From Myxococcales bacterium (lineage in GTDB: Bacteria > Myxococcota_A > Polyangia > Polyangiales > Polyangiaceae), in assembly GCA_016212965.1 (NCBI GenBank), contig JACRDA010000109.1, positions 1-34,970 of the forward strand: a stretch of DNA of 34,970 nucleotides. Direction: 5' to 3'. The notes beneath the pieces were generated by a model that was given only the letters and a program-made list of their open reading frames with translations, made no database searches and was not told where the DNA came from. Below, in pieces: positions 1-9,191 of this stretch. Numbering within the stretch: position 1 is the first letter of the stretch; every line of letters starts with the position of its first letter. The translations under genes and the position numbers were made by a program.

Positions 1-303
1 ACGATGAGCCCCGTGCGGCCACCCTTGCCGTCGTCCGCCGCGGCCGCGACCGCGGAGGGCTGCGGTGCGGTCTCGGCGGGCGGGGGCGCAGGAGCCGGCG
101 TGGGAGCGGGCGGCGGCGCAGGGACCGGTGCCGGCGTGCGCGCGGGCGGTGCGGGCGCGGGTGCGGGTGCGGGTGCGGGGGCGGGAGCGGGCGCGGGTGC
201 GGGGGCGGGGGCGGGTGCGGGGGCGCTCGCAGGCTCGCGCACCTGTGCGGGGCTCGCCCGCGCCTGCGGCGCGCGCTCGGCCACGGGGCCGTCGAGGTCG
301 GGG
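1..303 (-). CDS. Edge-truncated ORF with long Pro/Ala repeat, interrupted by a group II intron
   Basis: Read on the minus strand, a frame stays open from the region near 303 to the left edge. It encodes a plausible soluble stretch (TPDLDGPVAERAPQA), then a Pro-Ala repeat from about 230 down to about 75, then a charged segment (ADDGKGGRTGLI) that runs off the edge. Pro-Ala linkers of this kind are common in myxobacterial envelope or signalling proteins. There is no convincing start: the upstream part is replaced by the intron 3' end whose boundary falls near 303/304, so I read this as the 3' exon of a split gene. The opposite strand also has an open Ala-Gly frame here (4-312), because hexamer repeats leave several frames open, so strand assignment is inferred from the intron orientation and the more natural peptide. 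Function unknown. Confidence 0.4.
75..227. repeat. GGGTGC/GGGCGC hexamer array 1
   Basis: Degenerate 6-bp tandem repeat with GGG runs every 6 bases on the plus strand, cleanest from about 151 to 226. Unlike the other copies in the window, this one seems to lie inside a reading frame, where the minus strand encodes a Pro-Ala linker. The GGG runs at 3-nt spacing meet the usual G-quadruplex motif. Confidence 0.8.
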
Positions 304-373
304 GTCGAGTAGGGGCCCCGGGCCCCCGGGGCCCCGCTCACAGAACCGGACGTGCGGGCCTCGCATCCGGCTC
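304..373 (-). ncRNA. Group II intron domains V and VI
   Basis: Minus-strand 373-343 folds as a canonical domain V: GAGCCGGA pairs with UCCGGUUC (one G-U pair), a CG dinucleotide bulge follows, and UGCG pairs with CGCA around a 5-nt loop. The catalytic AGC triad is in its usual place at nucleotides 2-4. The following stretch forms domain VI: GAG/CUC at the base, a 9-bp GC stem (GGGGCCCCG with CGGGGCCCC) and an unpaired A in CUACUC (complement of position 310) as the branch-point candidate, 6-7 nt before the intron end. The terminal AC fits the group II 3' splice rule. These are direct sequence observations. The subclass is not determined. Confidence 0.75.
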
Positions 374-539
374 TTCGGCGGCTACTTCAGGCCGAGCCGC
401 AGTTGCTCGGCGACACCTGAGAAACCCCCTCATTTGCTGCTGGATCTCCCAGAGGATTCACAAGAAGAACAGAAGGGCAGAAGGCGGCGCTGGGGACGGC
501 GCCGCGGGGAACGAGGAGTCTCGAGCTCGACGGCCCTCA

Positions 540-905
540 TCACAGCATCCCGGACGCTTGGCTTCTGGGCTTCTGGTCTTCTGGCCTTCGTGTGGACCAG
601 TGCTCCTGCCTGCGGGGCCGAGTTTTCACTCGCTCGTGGCGGCGGCCGCCCGCCCTAGCGCCTTCCTGCTCATTCTCTGGGGGAAAGTGAGGGGATGCCT
701 CAGCGGCCACACCGGTGACGATCGCGTTCTGGCGATCACGCCACTGCTCCTCGATGGATAGGAGGCCTAGCTTCGCGAACCACGCGTTGCTCAGGCCTTT
801 CTCGACCGCGGGCGTGTGCGCGAGCGCCCACCAGGATCGACCCTTGGTGAGCCACTTGCGCAGCGCGCGTGGCGCAACTCGAAGTGTCCGCGCTCGCTCC
901 CGTGG
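540..905 (-). pseudogene. ltrA: Group II intron reverse transcriptase/maturase, C-terminal remnant
   Basis: The minus-strand frame ending at the TGA at 540-542 contains a block that reads like the extreme C-terminus of intron-encoded proteins: RALRKWLTKGRSWWALAHTP, then AVEKGLSNAWFAKLGL and LLSIEEQW (about 860 down to 740). The W-W..A.TP....L..AWF...GL.S...QW pattern is the usual ending of such proteins after the maturase region. After it the frame continues into low-complexity charged sequence (PENEQEGARAGG and beyond). No reverse transcriptase motifs (such as YADD) are present anywhere upstream, so less than a quarter of the usual length of about 400-600 residues survives. The intron RNA domains V and VI directly downstream support the call independently. 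Confidence 0.6.
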
Positions 906-931
906 ATGGCACGATCCGAAGTTGCGCGGCG

Positions 932-1210
932 CTACTTGGCGTCGCGAGCGAACTGCAGGGCGCGCCGCAGTCCTTCTGCGGCGGATGGAGCCGCGATGAA
1001 GGCCTCGGCGGCCGAGCTGCTAAACCACCTCTCGGCCGGGGGCTCGGCCGCGGCTACGACCACAGTGCCCGCACGCCGCATTGCGAAACCCAGCTCGACG
1101 AGGGTCCCGTGGGCGTCCTGCGCGTCCAGCTACGCGAAGAACAGATCGGCACGGCCGATCGCGTCGAGACAGTTCTTCACCACCGCGTGGCGACCGGCGC
1201 AAGGATCCTG
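932..1210 (-). pseudogene. Nucleoside 2-deoxyribosyltransferase-like gene, broken
   Basis: A minus-strand frame between a stop at 1211-1213 and a stop at 932-934 reads VVKNCLDAIGRADLFFA, then an in-frame TAG (1130-1132), then LDAQDAHGTLVELGFA and about 45 more residues ending FARDAK. The order (acidic residue and helix, ADLVFA-like strand, then GTLVELGFA with the conserved Glu) matches the C-terminal half of the nucleoside 2-deoxyribosyltransferase-like fold. In that family the position of the TAG is normally an aromatic residue, and TAC or TAT to TAG is a one-base change. The N-terminal half is missing, and the esterase gene on the other strand begins just upstream. So this gene is broken twice: truncated and carrying a nonsense codon. 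The product, if intact, would act on nucleosides or be a related signalling protein; I cannot tell which. Confidence 0.55.
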
Positions 1211-1278
1211 CTAGAGGAGCAGGATTGGGCGTGGAGCTCCCAATTGACAAGAGCACGCAGTCATGCGACGAAGGCCGG

Positions 1279-3216
1279 ATGCGCCATTACGCATTTTCTG
1301 CCGCGCGAGCGCGCTTCGTCGTCCTCCTAGCCTTCGCCGTCGGTGCGGTCGCGGGCACTTCTGCGGGCTGCTCCTCGAAAGGTCCGAACGGGGACGGGGC
1401 GGGCGGCGCCGTGGCAGGCGGCGCAGGCGGTACCGGGGGCGGCGCCGCCGATGCGTACCTACAGGGCTGCGAGACGCTCTTCGCAGCGCGCATCCTCGAG
1501 AAGCAGATCGAGGCGGATCCCGCCTTCCCGGAGGACTGCAACGTCGAGCTCAGCTCCGACATCGGCACGCTGAGCAGTGCCAACAACCCGATCTGCGTCG
1601 CCGGGGAGACGGCGAACGGGTGCCGCAACCGCCTGTACGACACGCCCCCTAGGCTGTACCAGGCGAACAACCCACAGCTCGCGCCCGAGGTGAGCCCGGG
1701 CTGCGCAGACCCGCCGGCGGAGGGATGCCTGCTTGGAAAGTGGCTGCCCAAGTGCGCGGACGGTACGGATGGCGGCTGCGCGCAGCCGGAGGTGGTGTGC
1801 CGCGACGGCACGCGCCCGATGGTCTACATGGAGGCGGCCACGGCGGTCGCTCTGTCGAACAGCTGGATCATCTACATGGGCGGCGAGGGCGGCCCGTGCT
1901 CCGGCGCCAAGTGCTGGTTCGACTACAAGTACGGGCTGCTCATGGGCGAGTCGCCGTTTTCCCAGGCGATGAGCTCGATCCACCCGGACCTCAACACCCA
2001 GCCGGGAGTGAGCAGCTACGCTGGGACCTCGGTCGACGGCATTATGGCGGGCGCCGCCACCGCCGCGAATCCATTCGCCTCCTTCAACCGCGTGAAGTTC
2101 GAGCGCTGCGGCGACGCGGCCAGCGATGGGCTGGAGGTAGTGCCGTTCGGCAACGGGATTCCGAAGTCGATCGCAGACAAGGGACCCCAACCGCCTCCCA
2201 TCGCTGTGGAGACTCGCGTATCACACACCGAGGTGCCGCATCGCGGCTTCGCCACCTGGACGGCCCTCTTCAACTCGCTGGCGACCGAGGCGGGCCGCGA
2301 TCGCGACGGCGACGGCACACCCGATGTCCCGTCGTTCGCAGACGCCACGCAGGTGCTCCTCGTCGGCGCCTCGGACGCGTCGGTCTGGCTCACCTACGCG
2401 GCGGACCGGCTCGCCGCGGAGGTCCGTGCGGTTGCCGGCGCCAGCGTCGACGTCCGCATCATGATCGACGGCTTCTTCGAGCCCGCCTTGGACTCGGCCG
2501 GACGCTATCACGCCGCCGCGCCTGCCAACTTCAACCTCTTCGACAACCCCTACCACGTGACCGGGCTCTGCACCCTGCCCGACAATGGCGACGGGGTGGC
2601 GAACGAGACCTGCTCCGACCTGAGCTACGAGCCCGGGCCCGCCGGTGAGGAGGTGACGTTCAGGGACGAGGTCGACGCGCGCGGGATGGTCCTCGACGAG
2701 AGCTGCGAGCTCGCGCACGGAGCCCACTCCCCGGTGTGCTACGACAAGCTGCACACGCTCCTCAATCACGTGGCGACACCATTCCTGGTGATGGCGAGCG
2801 ATCAGGATCAGACCATCAGCGGAGCGCCGCCGTACTATGCCGACGCCTACAGCTACGAATGGCCGAGCGACCACGTGGAGTATCGAGCTCGAGTGCTCGA
2901 CCAGGTGCGCGACGTGGCGGCCCTCTGGGACACCGCCGCGCGCGAGGAAGGCGCGGGCACACCGGGCGACGCCGTGCTCATCGTGCCGAGGTCCACGCAG
3001 CACGTCCGTTTCGGTGACAACGCCGAGTTGCTGAGGGAGATGTCGCTGTGCAGCGCCGCGGGCGCGAAGCTGGGAGGCGCGTCTCTCGGCGCGGCGATCG
3101 CCGCCTGGTCCGACGGAACGCTGCCGGCCTACTTCGTCTTCGAGGACGGCCCGGGGTGGGACGGGACGAGCCCGTACTGGGTCACGGGCAGCAACTGCTC
3201 CGGCCCGCCTCAGTGA
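1279..3216 (+). CDS. Pectinacetylesterase/Notum-family lipoprotein
   Basis: 645 residues. The N-terminus has a basic start, a hydrophobic stretch (about 10-29) and a lipobox-like TSAGC, followed by a Gly/Ala-rich linker, so the protein is probably a lipid-anchored, exported enzyme. The body carries family signatures: IIYMGGEGGPCSGAKCW (the oxyanion-hole region of pectinacetylesterases), the nucleophile elbow VGASDAS with Ser365, Asp508 in MASDQDQT and His575 in STQHVRF, which together make a Ser-Asp-His triad in the expected order. Many Cys residues suggest disulfides, as expected outside the cytoplasm. The family removes acetyl or acyl esters; the substrate here is not known. The start at 1279 is chosen because it places the signal peptide at the N-terminus with GAAGG a few bases upstream; the open frame extends back to 1081 without sense. 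It stands alone, with no operon partners. Confidence 0.8.
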   Translation: MRHYAFSAARARFVVLLAFAVGAVAGTSAGCSSKGPNGDGAGGAVAGGAGGTGGGAADAYLQGCETLFAARILEKQIEADPAFPEDCNVELSSDIGTLSSANNPICVAGETANGCRNRLYDTPPRLYQANNPQLAPEVSPGCADPPAEGCLLGKWLPKCADGTDGGCAQPEVVCRDGTRPMVYMEAATAVALSNSWIIYMGGEGGPCSGAKCWFDYKYGLLMGESPFSQAMSSIHPDLNTQPGVSSYAGTSVDGIMAGAATAANPFASFNRVKFERCGDAASDGLEVVPFGNGIPKSIADKGPQPPPIAVETRVSHTEVPHRGFATWTALFNSLATEAGRDRDGDGTPDVPSFADATQVLLVGASDASVWLTYAADRLAAEVRAVAGASVDVRIMIDGFFEPALDSAGRYHAAAPANFNLFDNPYHVTGLCTLPDNGDGVANETCSDLSYEPGPAGEEVTFRDEVDARGMVLDESCELAHGAHSPVCYDKLHTLLNHVATPFLVMASDQDQTISGAPPYYADAYSYEWPSDHVEYRARVLDQVRDVAALWDTAAREEGAGTPGDAVLIVPRSTQHVRFGDNAELLREMSLCSAAGAKLGGASLGAAIAAWSDGTLPAYFVFEDGPGWDGTSPYWVTGSNCSGPPQ

Positions 3217-3758
3217 CCCACCCAGACTGCGCCGAGGCGCTCGTGCTCTCGCGTGCGGCCCGGTTGCCTACCTACCTACCTACCCAGTTGCTGACGCCGC
3301 CGGGCGCGCGGTCGCTGCGCTCGTCGCGCGAGGTGGGGCCTGACGGGGTGTTCCCAGGGCCCCAGCGCCGCCCCGCGCCCGCCCGCTTGCGCCCCCGCCC
3401 TCCGAACCCGGGGCCCTTTCCGCTTACCGCGCGGCGGCCCGGCGTTTGGAGGGCGGACGTATTGGCGATGCTGATGACAGCACCCAGAAGTCGAAGGTGG
3501 CGCGGTCCGCGGGTACACGGAAGGCGAAGACACGATGACATCGAAAGGGACGGTGCGCCTCCGCCACGGCGGAGCAGTCGCGACCGACCCGAGCTCCACC
3601 ATCGCCTCCTGCGAGCGCGGTTCGCGGCTGGCGCGAGTCTTGCGCCTCGGAGCGTGCATCGTACGCACCACCGAGAAATGTCGCCGGGCGACGCCCACCA
3701 GGGTGTGTGGTGGTCCGTCTTGGCTCGACTCCAAGGCGTACGACTCTTCTGCGGCGCG
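3217..3758. other. Non-coding or decayed stretch
   Basis: Between the esterase stop and the convergent small gene I see no protein I can recognise on either strand. Open frames exist but they are Arg/Pro-rich and lack sensible starts. Base composition is less extreme than in flanking genes, and a CCTA repeat lies near the left side. It may be a remnant of deleted genes. Confidence 0.5.
3267..3285. repeat. Short CCTA tandem repeat
   Basis: Four direct copies of CCTA followed by CC, about 50 bases after the esterase stop. A simple tetranucleotide tract; no gene overlaps it, so a phase-variation role is not supported. Confidence 0.7.
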
Positions 3759-4178
3759 TCAGTACTCGTAGTCCTGGGCGAGCGCGTTCCAGTCCACCCG
3801 CCGCAGGTCCGCGAGCGCTTCGGGGCTCGGCATGGGAAACGGCGCCTCCTGGAACCAGACCAGGATGGCCGAGCTCCCGTGCATCACGCGGTCGATCGGA
3901 TCGGAGCGGAAGGACGCGGCGATCCAGCAGGCCGGCAAGTACTCTGCGGGTGGGTCTTCGGGATCGGGGCGCGCCACCCGGCGCCGCGGCGGAGCGACGA
4001 CGTGGACCGGCAGGGCCCCGAGGAGCTGGCGCGCGCGATCGGGCATCCGGCCAAGGCGGAGCTCGTTGCGCTCCGCATCGGGGTAACCCTCGAGGAGCCC
4101 CGCGTAGGTCGCCTGCACGTGGAAGGCGGAGGCATGGAGGCGGCGGCCGGTCACGAGCTCGACGACGAGGATCGACAC
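3759..4178 (-). CDS. Small protein of unknown function
   Basis: 139 residues, no signal peptide and no membrane segment, so probably cytoplasmic. The peptide is well balanced, with readable secondary structure (HASAFHVQATYAGLLEGYPD, then RARQLLGALPVHVVAPP, then AILVWFQEAPFP and a C-terminal LRRVDWNALAQDYEY), unlike the Arg-rich shadow frames around it. It starts at a GTG (4176-4178) with GGAG five bases upstream, a good ribosome binding site. The pattern of an early Tyr-rich strand and a late WFQ strand resembles small hypothetical or immunity-type proteins I have seen in myxobacteria, but I cannot name a family. It is transcribed away from the sensor kinase at 4357, with a C-rich repeat between them. 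Confidence 0.65.
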   Translation of the reverse strand: MSILVVELVTGRRLHASAFHVQATYAGLLEGYPDAERNELRLGRMPDRARQLLGALPVHVVAPPRRRVARPDPEDPPAEYLPACWIAASFRSDPIDRVMHGSSAILVWFQEAPFPMPSPEALADLRRVDWNALAQDYEY

Positions 4179-4254
4179 GGGGTCTCCGGAGCGTCGCGCG
4201 GTGCGCGCGCCGTGTCGAGCCCGAGCAACCGGCGGCGGGCTCGTCCCCGGGTCA

Positions 4255-4328
4255 CCCGCCCCCGCCCCCGCGCCCGCCCCCGCGCCCGCCCCCGCCCCCG
4301 CCCCCGCCCCCGCGCCCGCCCGCGCCCC
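4255..4328. repeat. GGGCGC/GGGGGC hexamer array 2
   Basis: C-rich on the plus strand: degenerate CCCGCC/CCCGCG units directly before the sensor kinase promoter region and after the start of the divergent gene at 4178. The minus strand has GGG runs at regular spacing and could form a G-quadruplex. Confidence 0.85.
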
Positions 4329-4341
4329 CTCCCTCCCGGCG

Positions 4342-4347
4342 TATGCT
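4342..4347 (+). promoter_or_regulatory. Possible -10 box of a leaderless promoter (sensor kinase)
   Basis: TATGCT ends nine bases before the ATG at 4357 and there is no Shine-Dalgarno between them. Transcription would begin at or within a base or two of the start codon. No -35 is visible in the GC-rich repeat upstream. Confidence 0.4.
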
Positions 4348-4356
4348 CAGCGCGCC

Positions 4357-7495
<3,139 letters not shown>

Positions 7496-7517
7496 GCGCC
7501 GCCCCGACGGTCGTCGC

Positions 7518-8513
7518 ATGCTGCACCTGCCCGCACCCGCCTGGCCCGCCTGGCTCGAGAAGCTCGCGCCCTTCGAGCGCTACCGCGTCGAGCTCGGCGC
7601 GCGCGGCCCGGCGAGCGCGCTCGGCCTGCACGTCATGGAGGCGACGGTGCCCGCCACGGGCGGGAGCGCGGCCGGGGCGTCCGAGGCCGAGGCCGAGGTT
7701 CCCGTCCTCTGCCTGCACGGCAACCCGACCTGGGGCTTTCTGTACCGCCGGGTCGCCGCGGAGCTCGGCCGCGCCGCCGAGCCCTCGGCCGCGCGCACCC
7801 CGCCGCTCCGCCTCTACCTGCCCGATCTGCCGGGGCTCGGCTTCTCCGACCGGCCGGGCGGGCGCGAGGCCCACACGCTCGAGCGCCACATCGGCTGGAT
7901 GGCGACCCTCCTCGAGGCCCTCGGCCACGAGCGGCTCGTCGTCGTCGTGCAGGACTGGGGCGGGCCCATCGGGCTCGGGGCCCTCGACGCCGTCCGGCCG
8001 CGCGCCGTCGGCCTCGTCGTGCTCAACACGGTGGTGGGGCCGCCGCGGCCGGGCTTCCGGCCGACGGCGTTCCACCGCTTTGCGCGGCTGCCCGTGGTGA
8101 GCGACGTCGCGTTCCGGCTGCTCGGCTTCCCGCAGGTGGCCCTCGGGCTCGCGCAGGGCGACCGGCAGAGCATCCGCGGCGAGGTCGCGCGCGCCTACCG
8201 GTATCCGCTGCGCCACCTCGGGGACAACGCGGCGCCGCTCGCGCTCGCGCGCATGGTGCCGGACGGTCTCGCGCATCCCTCGGTCGCGCCGCTCGTCCGC
8301 TGTCAGAGCTACGTCGAGCGCTTCGGCGGCCCGGCGGCGATCGTGTGGGGCGACCGCGATCCGGTGCTCGGGCGCGTGCGCGGCCGCATCGAGAAGCTCC
8401 TGCCCGGCGCGCCCGTGACACGCACCCGGGCCGGACACTTCCTGCAGGAGGAAGTACCGGACCTCATCGCCGCGGCGATCCGCGGCGTCGCGCGCGAGCT
8501 TGCGGCGCGCTGA
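7518..8513 (+). CDS. Alpha/beta hydrolase of the haloalkane dehalogenase family
   Basis: 331 residues, cytoplasmic. The core signatures are HGNPTWGF (67-74, oxyanion hole and Asn69), nucleophile Asp146 in VVQDWGGPIG followed by Trp147, acid Asp281 in WGDRDPVLG and His307 in AGHFLQEE. An Asp nucleophile followed by Trp, plus the Asn after HG, is the halide-stabilising arrangement of haloalkane dehalogenases; Asp-His-Asp with Asn and Trp resembles the HLD-III subfamily. It differs from the usual N-terminus by an insert of about 15 Gly/Ala/Glu residues before the first strand. Close homologues can have other activities, so substrate is open. It starts 22 bases after guaB and is followed within 20 bases by the DUF3754 remnant, so the three may have been one operon. 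The ribosome binding site is weak. Confidence 0.8.
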   Translation: MLHLPAPAWPAWLEKLAPFERYRVELGARGPASALGLHVMEATVPATGGSAAGASEAEAEVPVLCLHGNPTWGFLYRRVAAELGRAAEPSAARTPPLRLYLPDLPGLGFSDRPGGREAHTLERHIGWMATLLEALGHERLVVVVQDWGGPIGLGALDAVRPRAVGLVVLNTVVGPPRPGFRPTAFHRFARLPVVSDVAFRLLGFPQVALGLAQGDRQSIRGEVARAYRYPLRHLGDNAAPLALARMVPDGLAHPSVAPLVRCQSYVERFGGPAAIVWGDRDPVLGRVRGRIEKLLPGAPVTRTRAGHFLQEEVPDLIAAAIRGVARELAAR

Positions 8514-8533
8514 GCTGGGAGCGCGCGACCGCC

Positions 8534-9023
8534 ATGGCCGACCGAGGACGCGCCGCCGCCACCGAGCACTTCATCCCGTTCAGCCGGCGCGAGATCTACC
8601 GCATGCTCGCCGACGAGGGCGCGCTTGGCGAGGACCAGCCGCGCTTCGCCGAGCTCTGCGAGATCCTCCAGAGCCAACGAGATCACCTCGAGCCTGTACT
8701 TCAGGAACTCGACCAACAACCAGGGCGTCTTCCACACCCTCGTCGACACCGCCGAGGAGGAGGAGACGAAGGAAGCCGTGCTCCGGTACTACTTCCTGCT
8801 CGACCATGGCGGCCTCTTGACGAAGGAGGAGCTCGACGGCCGGGTGGAGGCCTGGTTCGCGGACCGGCACCGCACCGAGCTCGACTTCGAGGTCGACGAC
8901 GCGCTCGCCAAGCTCACCCGCTACGGTCTCGTGACGCAGGAGGGCGACCGCTACCGCGCCGTGCCGCTCGGCGAGGCGCTCGCCTTGCTCGACGCGCGCT
9001 GGGACGGGATCTTCGCGTACTAG
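8534..9023 (+). pseudogene. DUF3754 (TMEM143-like) gene with internal deletion and frameshift
   Basis: From ATG 8534 the first frame reads the family N-terminus (EHFIPFSRREIYRMLADEG ... RFAELCEILQ) to about 8670. The sequence then continues in another frame with the family C-terminus: SSLYFRNSTNNQGVFHTLVD, the acidic AEEEETKEAVLRYYFLL and the winged-helix-like end finishing at 9023. Full members have several hundred residues between these parts, including membrane segments; here they are directly joined near 8668-8676. An out-of-frame internal deletion explains both the missing middle and the frame change. The original frame runs on as Arg-rich nonsense past the repeat array. The product is very unlikely to work. 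A GGGTGC array begins at the stop codon. I recognise the family from motifs only. Confidence 0.7.
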
Positions 9024-9124
9024 GGCGGGCGCGGGTGCGGGCGCGCGGGCGAGTGCGGGTGCGGGTGCGGGCGCGGGTGCGGGTGCGGGAGGGGAGCGGG
9101 GGCGGGTGCGGGTGCGGGCGCGGC
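9024..9124. repeat. GGGTGC/GGGCGC hexamer array 3
   Basis: G-rich on the plus strand, about 16 degenerate hexamers, filling most of the gap between the DUF3754 remnant and the hybrid kinase. With GGG runs every six bases it is a strong G-quadruplex candidate on the coding strand upstream of the kinase. Confidence 0.9.
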
Positions 9125-9191
9125 CACGCTTGCCGCCGGCTTCGACCCGGCGCAGCTTCGAGGACCGAGGAAGCCGAAGCGAGGAGCCGAG

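Larger units (their letters stand above)
304..908 (-). mobile_element. 5'-truncated group II intron (3' part only)
   Basis: On the minus strand the order is a reverse transcriptase/maturase C-terminal remnant (about 905 down to 540), a short spacer, then intron RNA domain V (373-343) and domain VI (about 342-304), ending in GAC at the junction with the flanking ORF. This is the normal order of the 3' half of a bacterial group II intron. The 5' ribozyme domains I-IV and the reverse transcriptase catalytic domains are absent: immediately upstream lies a different broken gene. Truncation at the 5' end is what incomplete reverse transcription during retrohoming would leave, though a later deletion would look the same. 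The element cannot splice or move by itself. Confidence 0.7.

Noticed and set aside
4-312. Plus-strand Ala-Gly-rich ORF at the left edge
   Set aside because: The hexamer repeat keeps several frames open. The minus-strand frame gives a more natural peptide and matches the orientation of the intron remnant.
1244-1272. Perfect TTGACA before the esterase gene as a -35 box
   Set aside because: No acceptable -10 lies 15-19 bases downstream; the sequence there is GC-rich (CGACGA).
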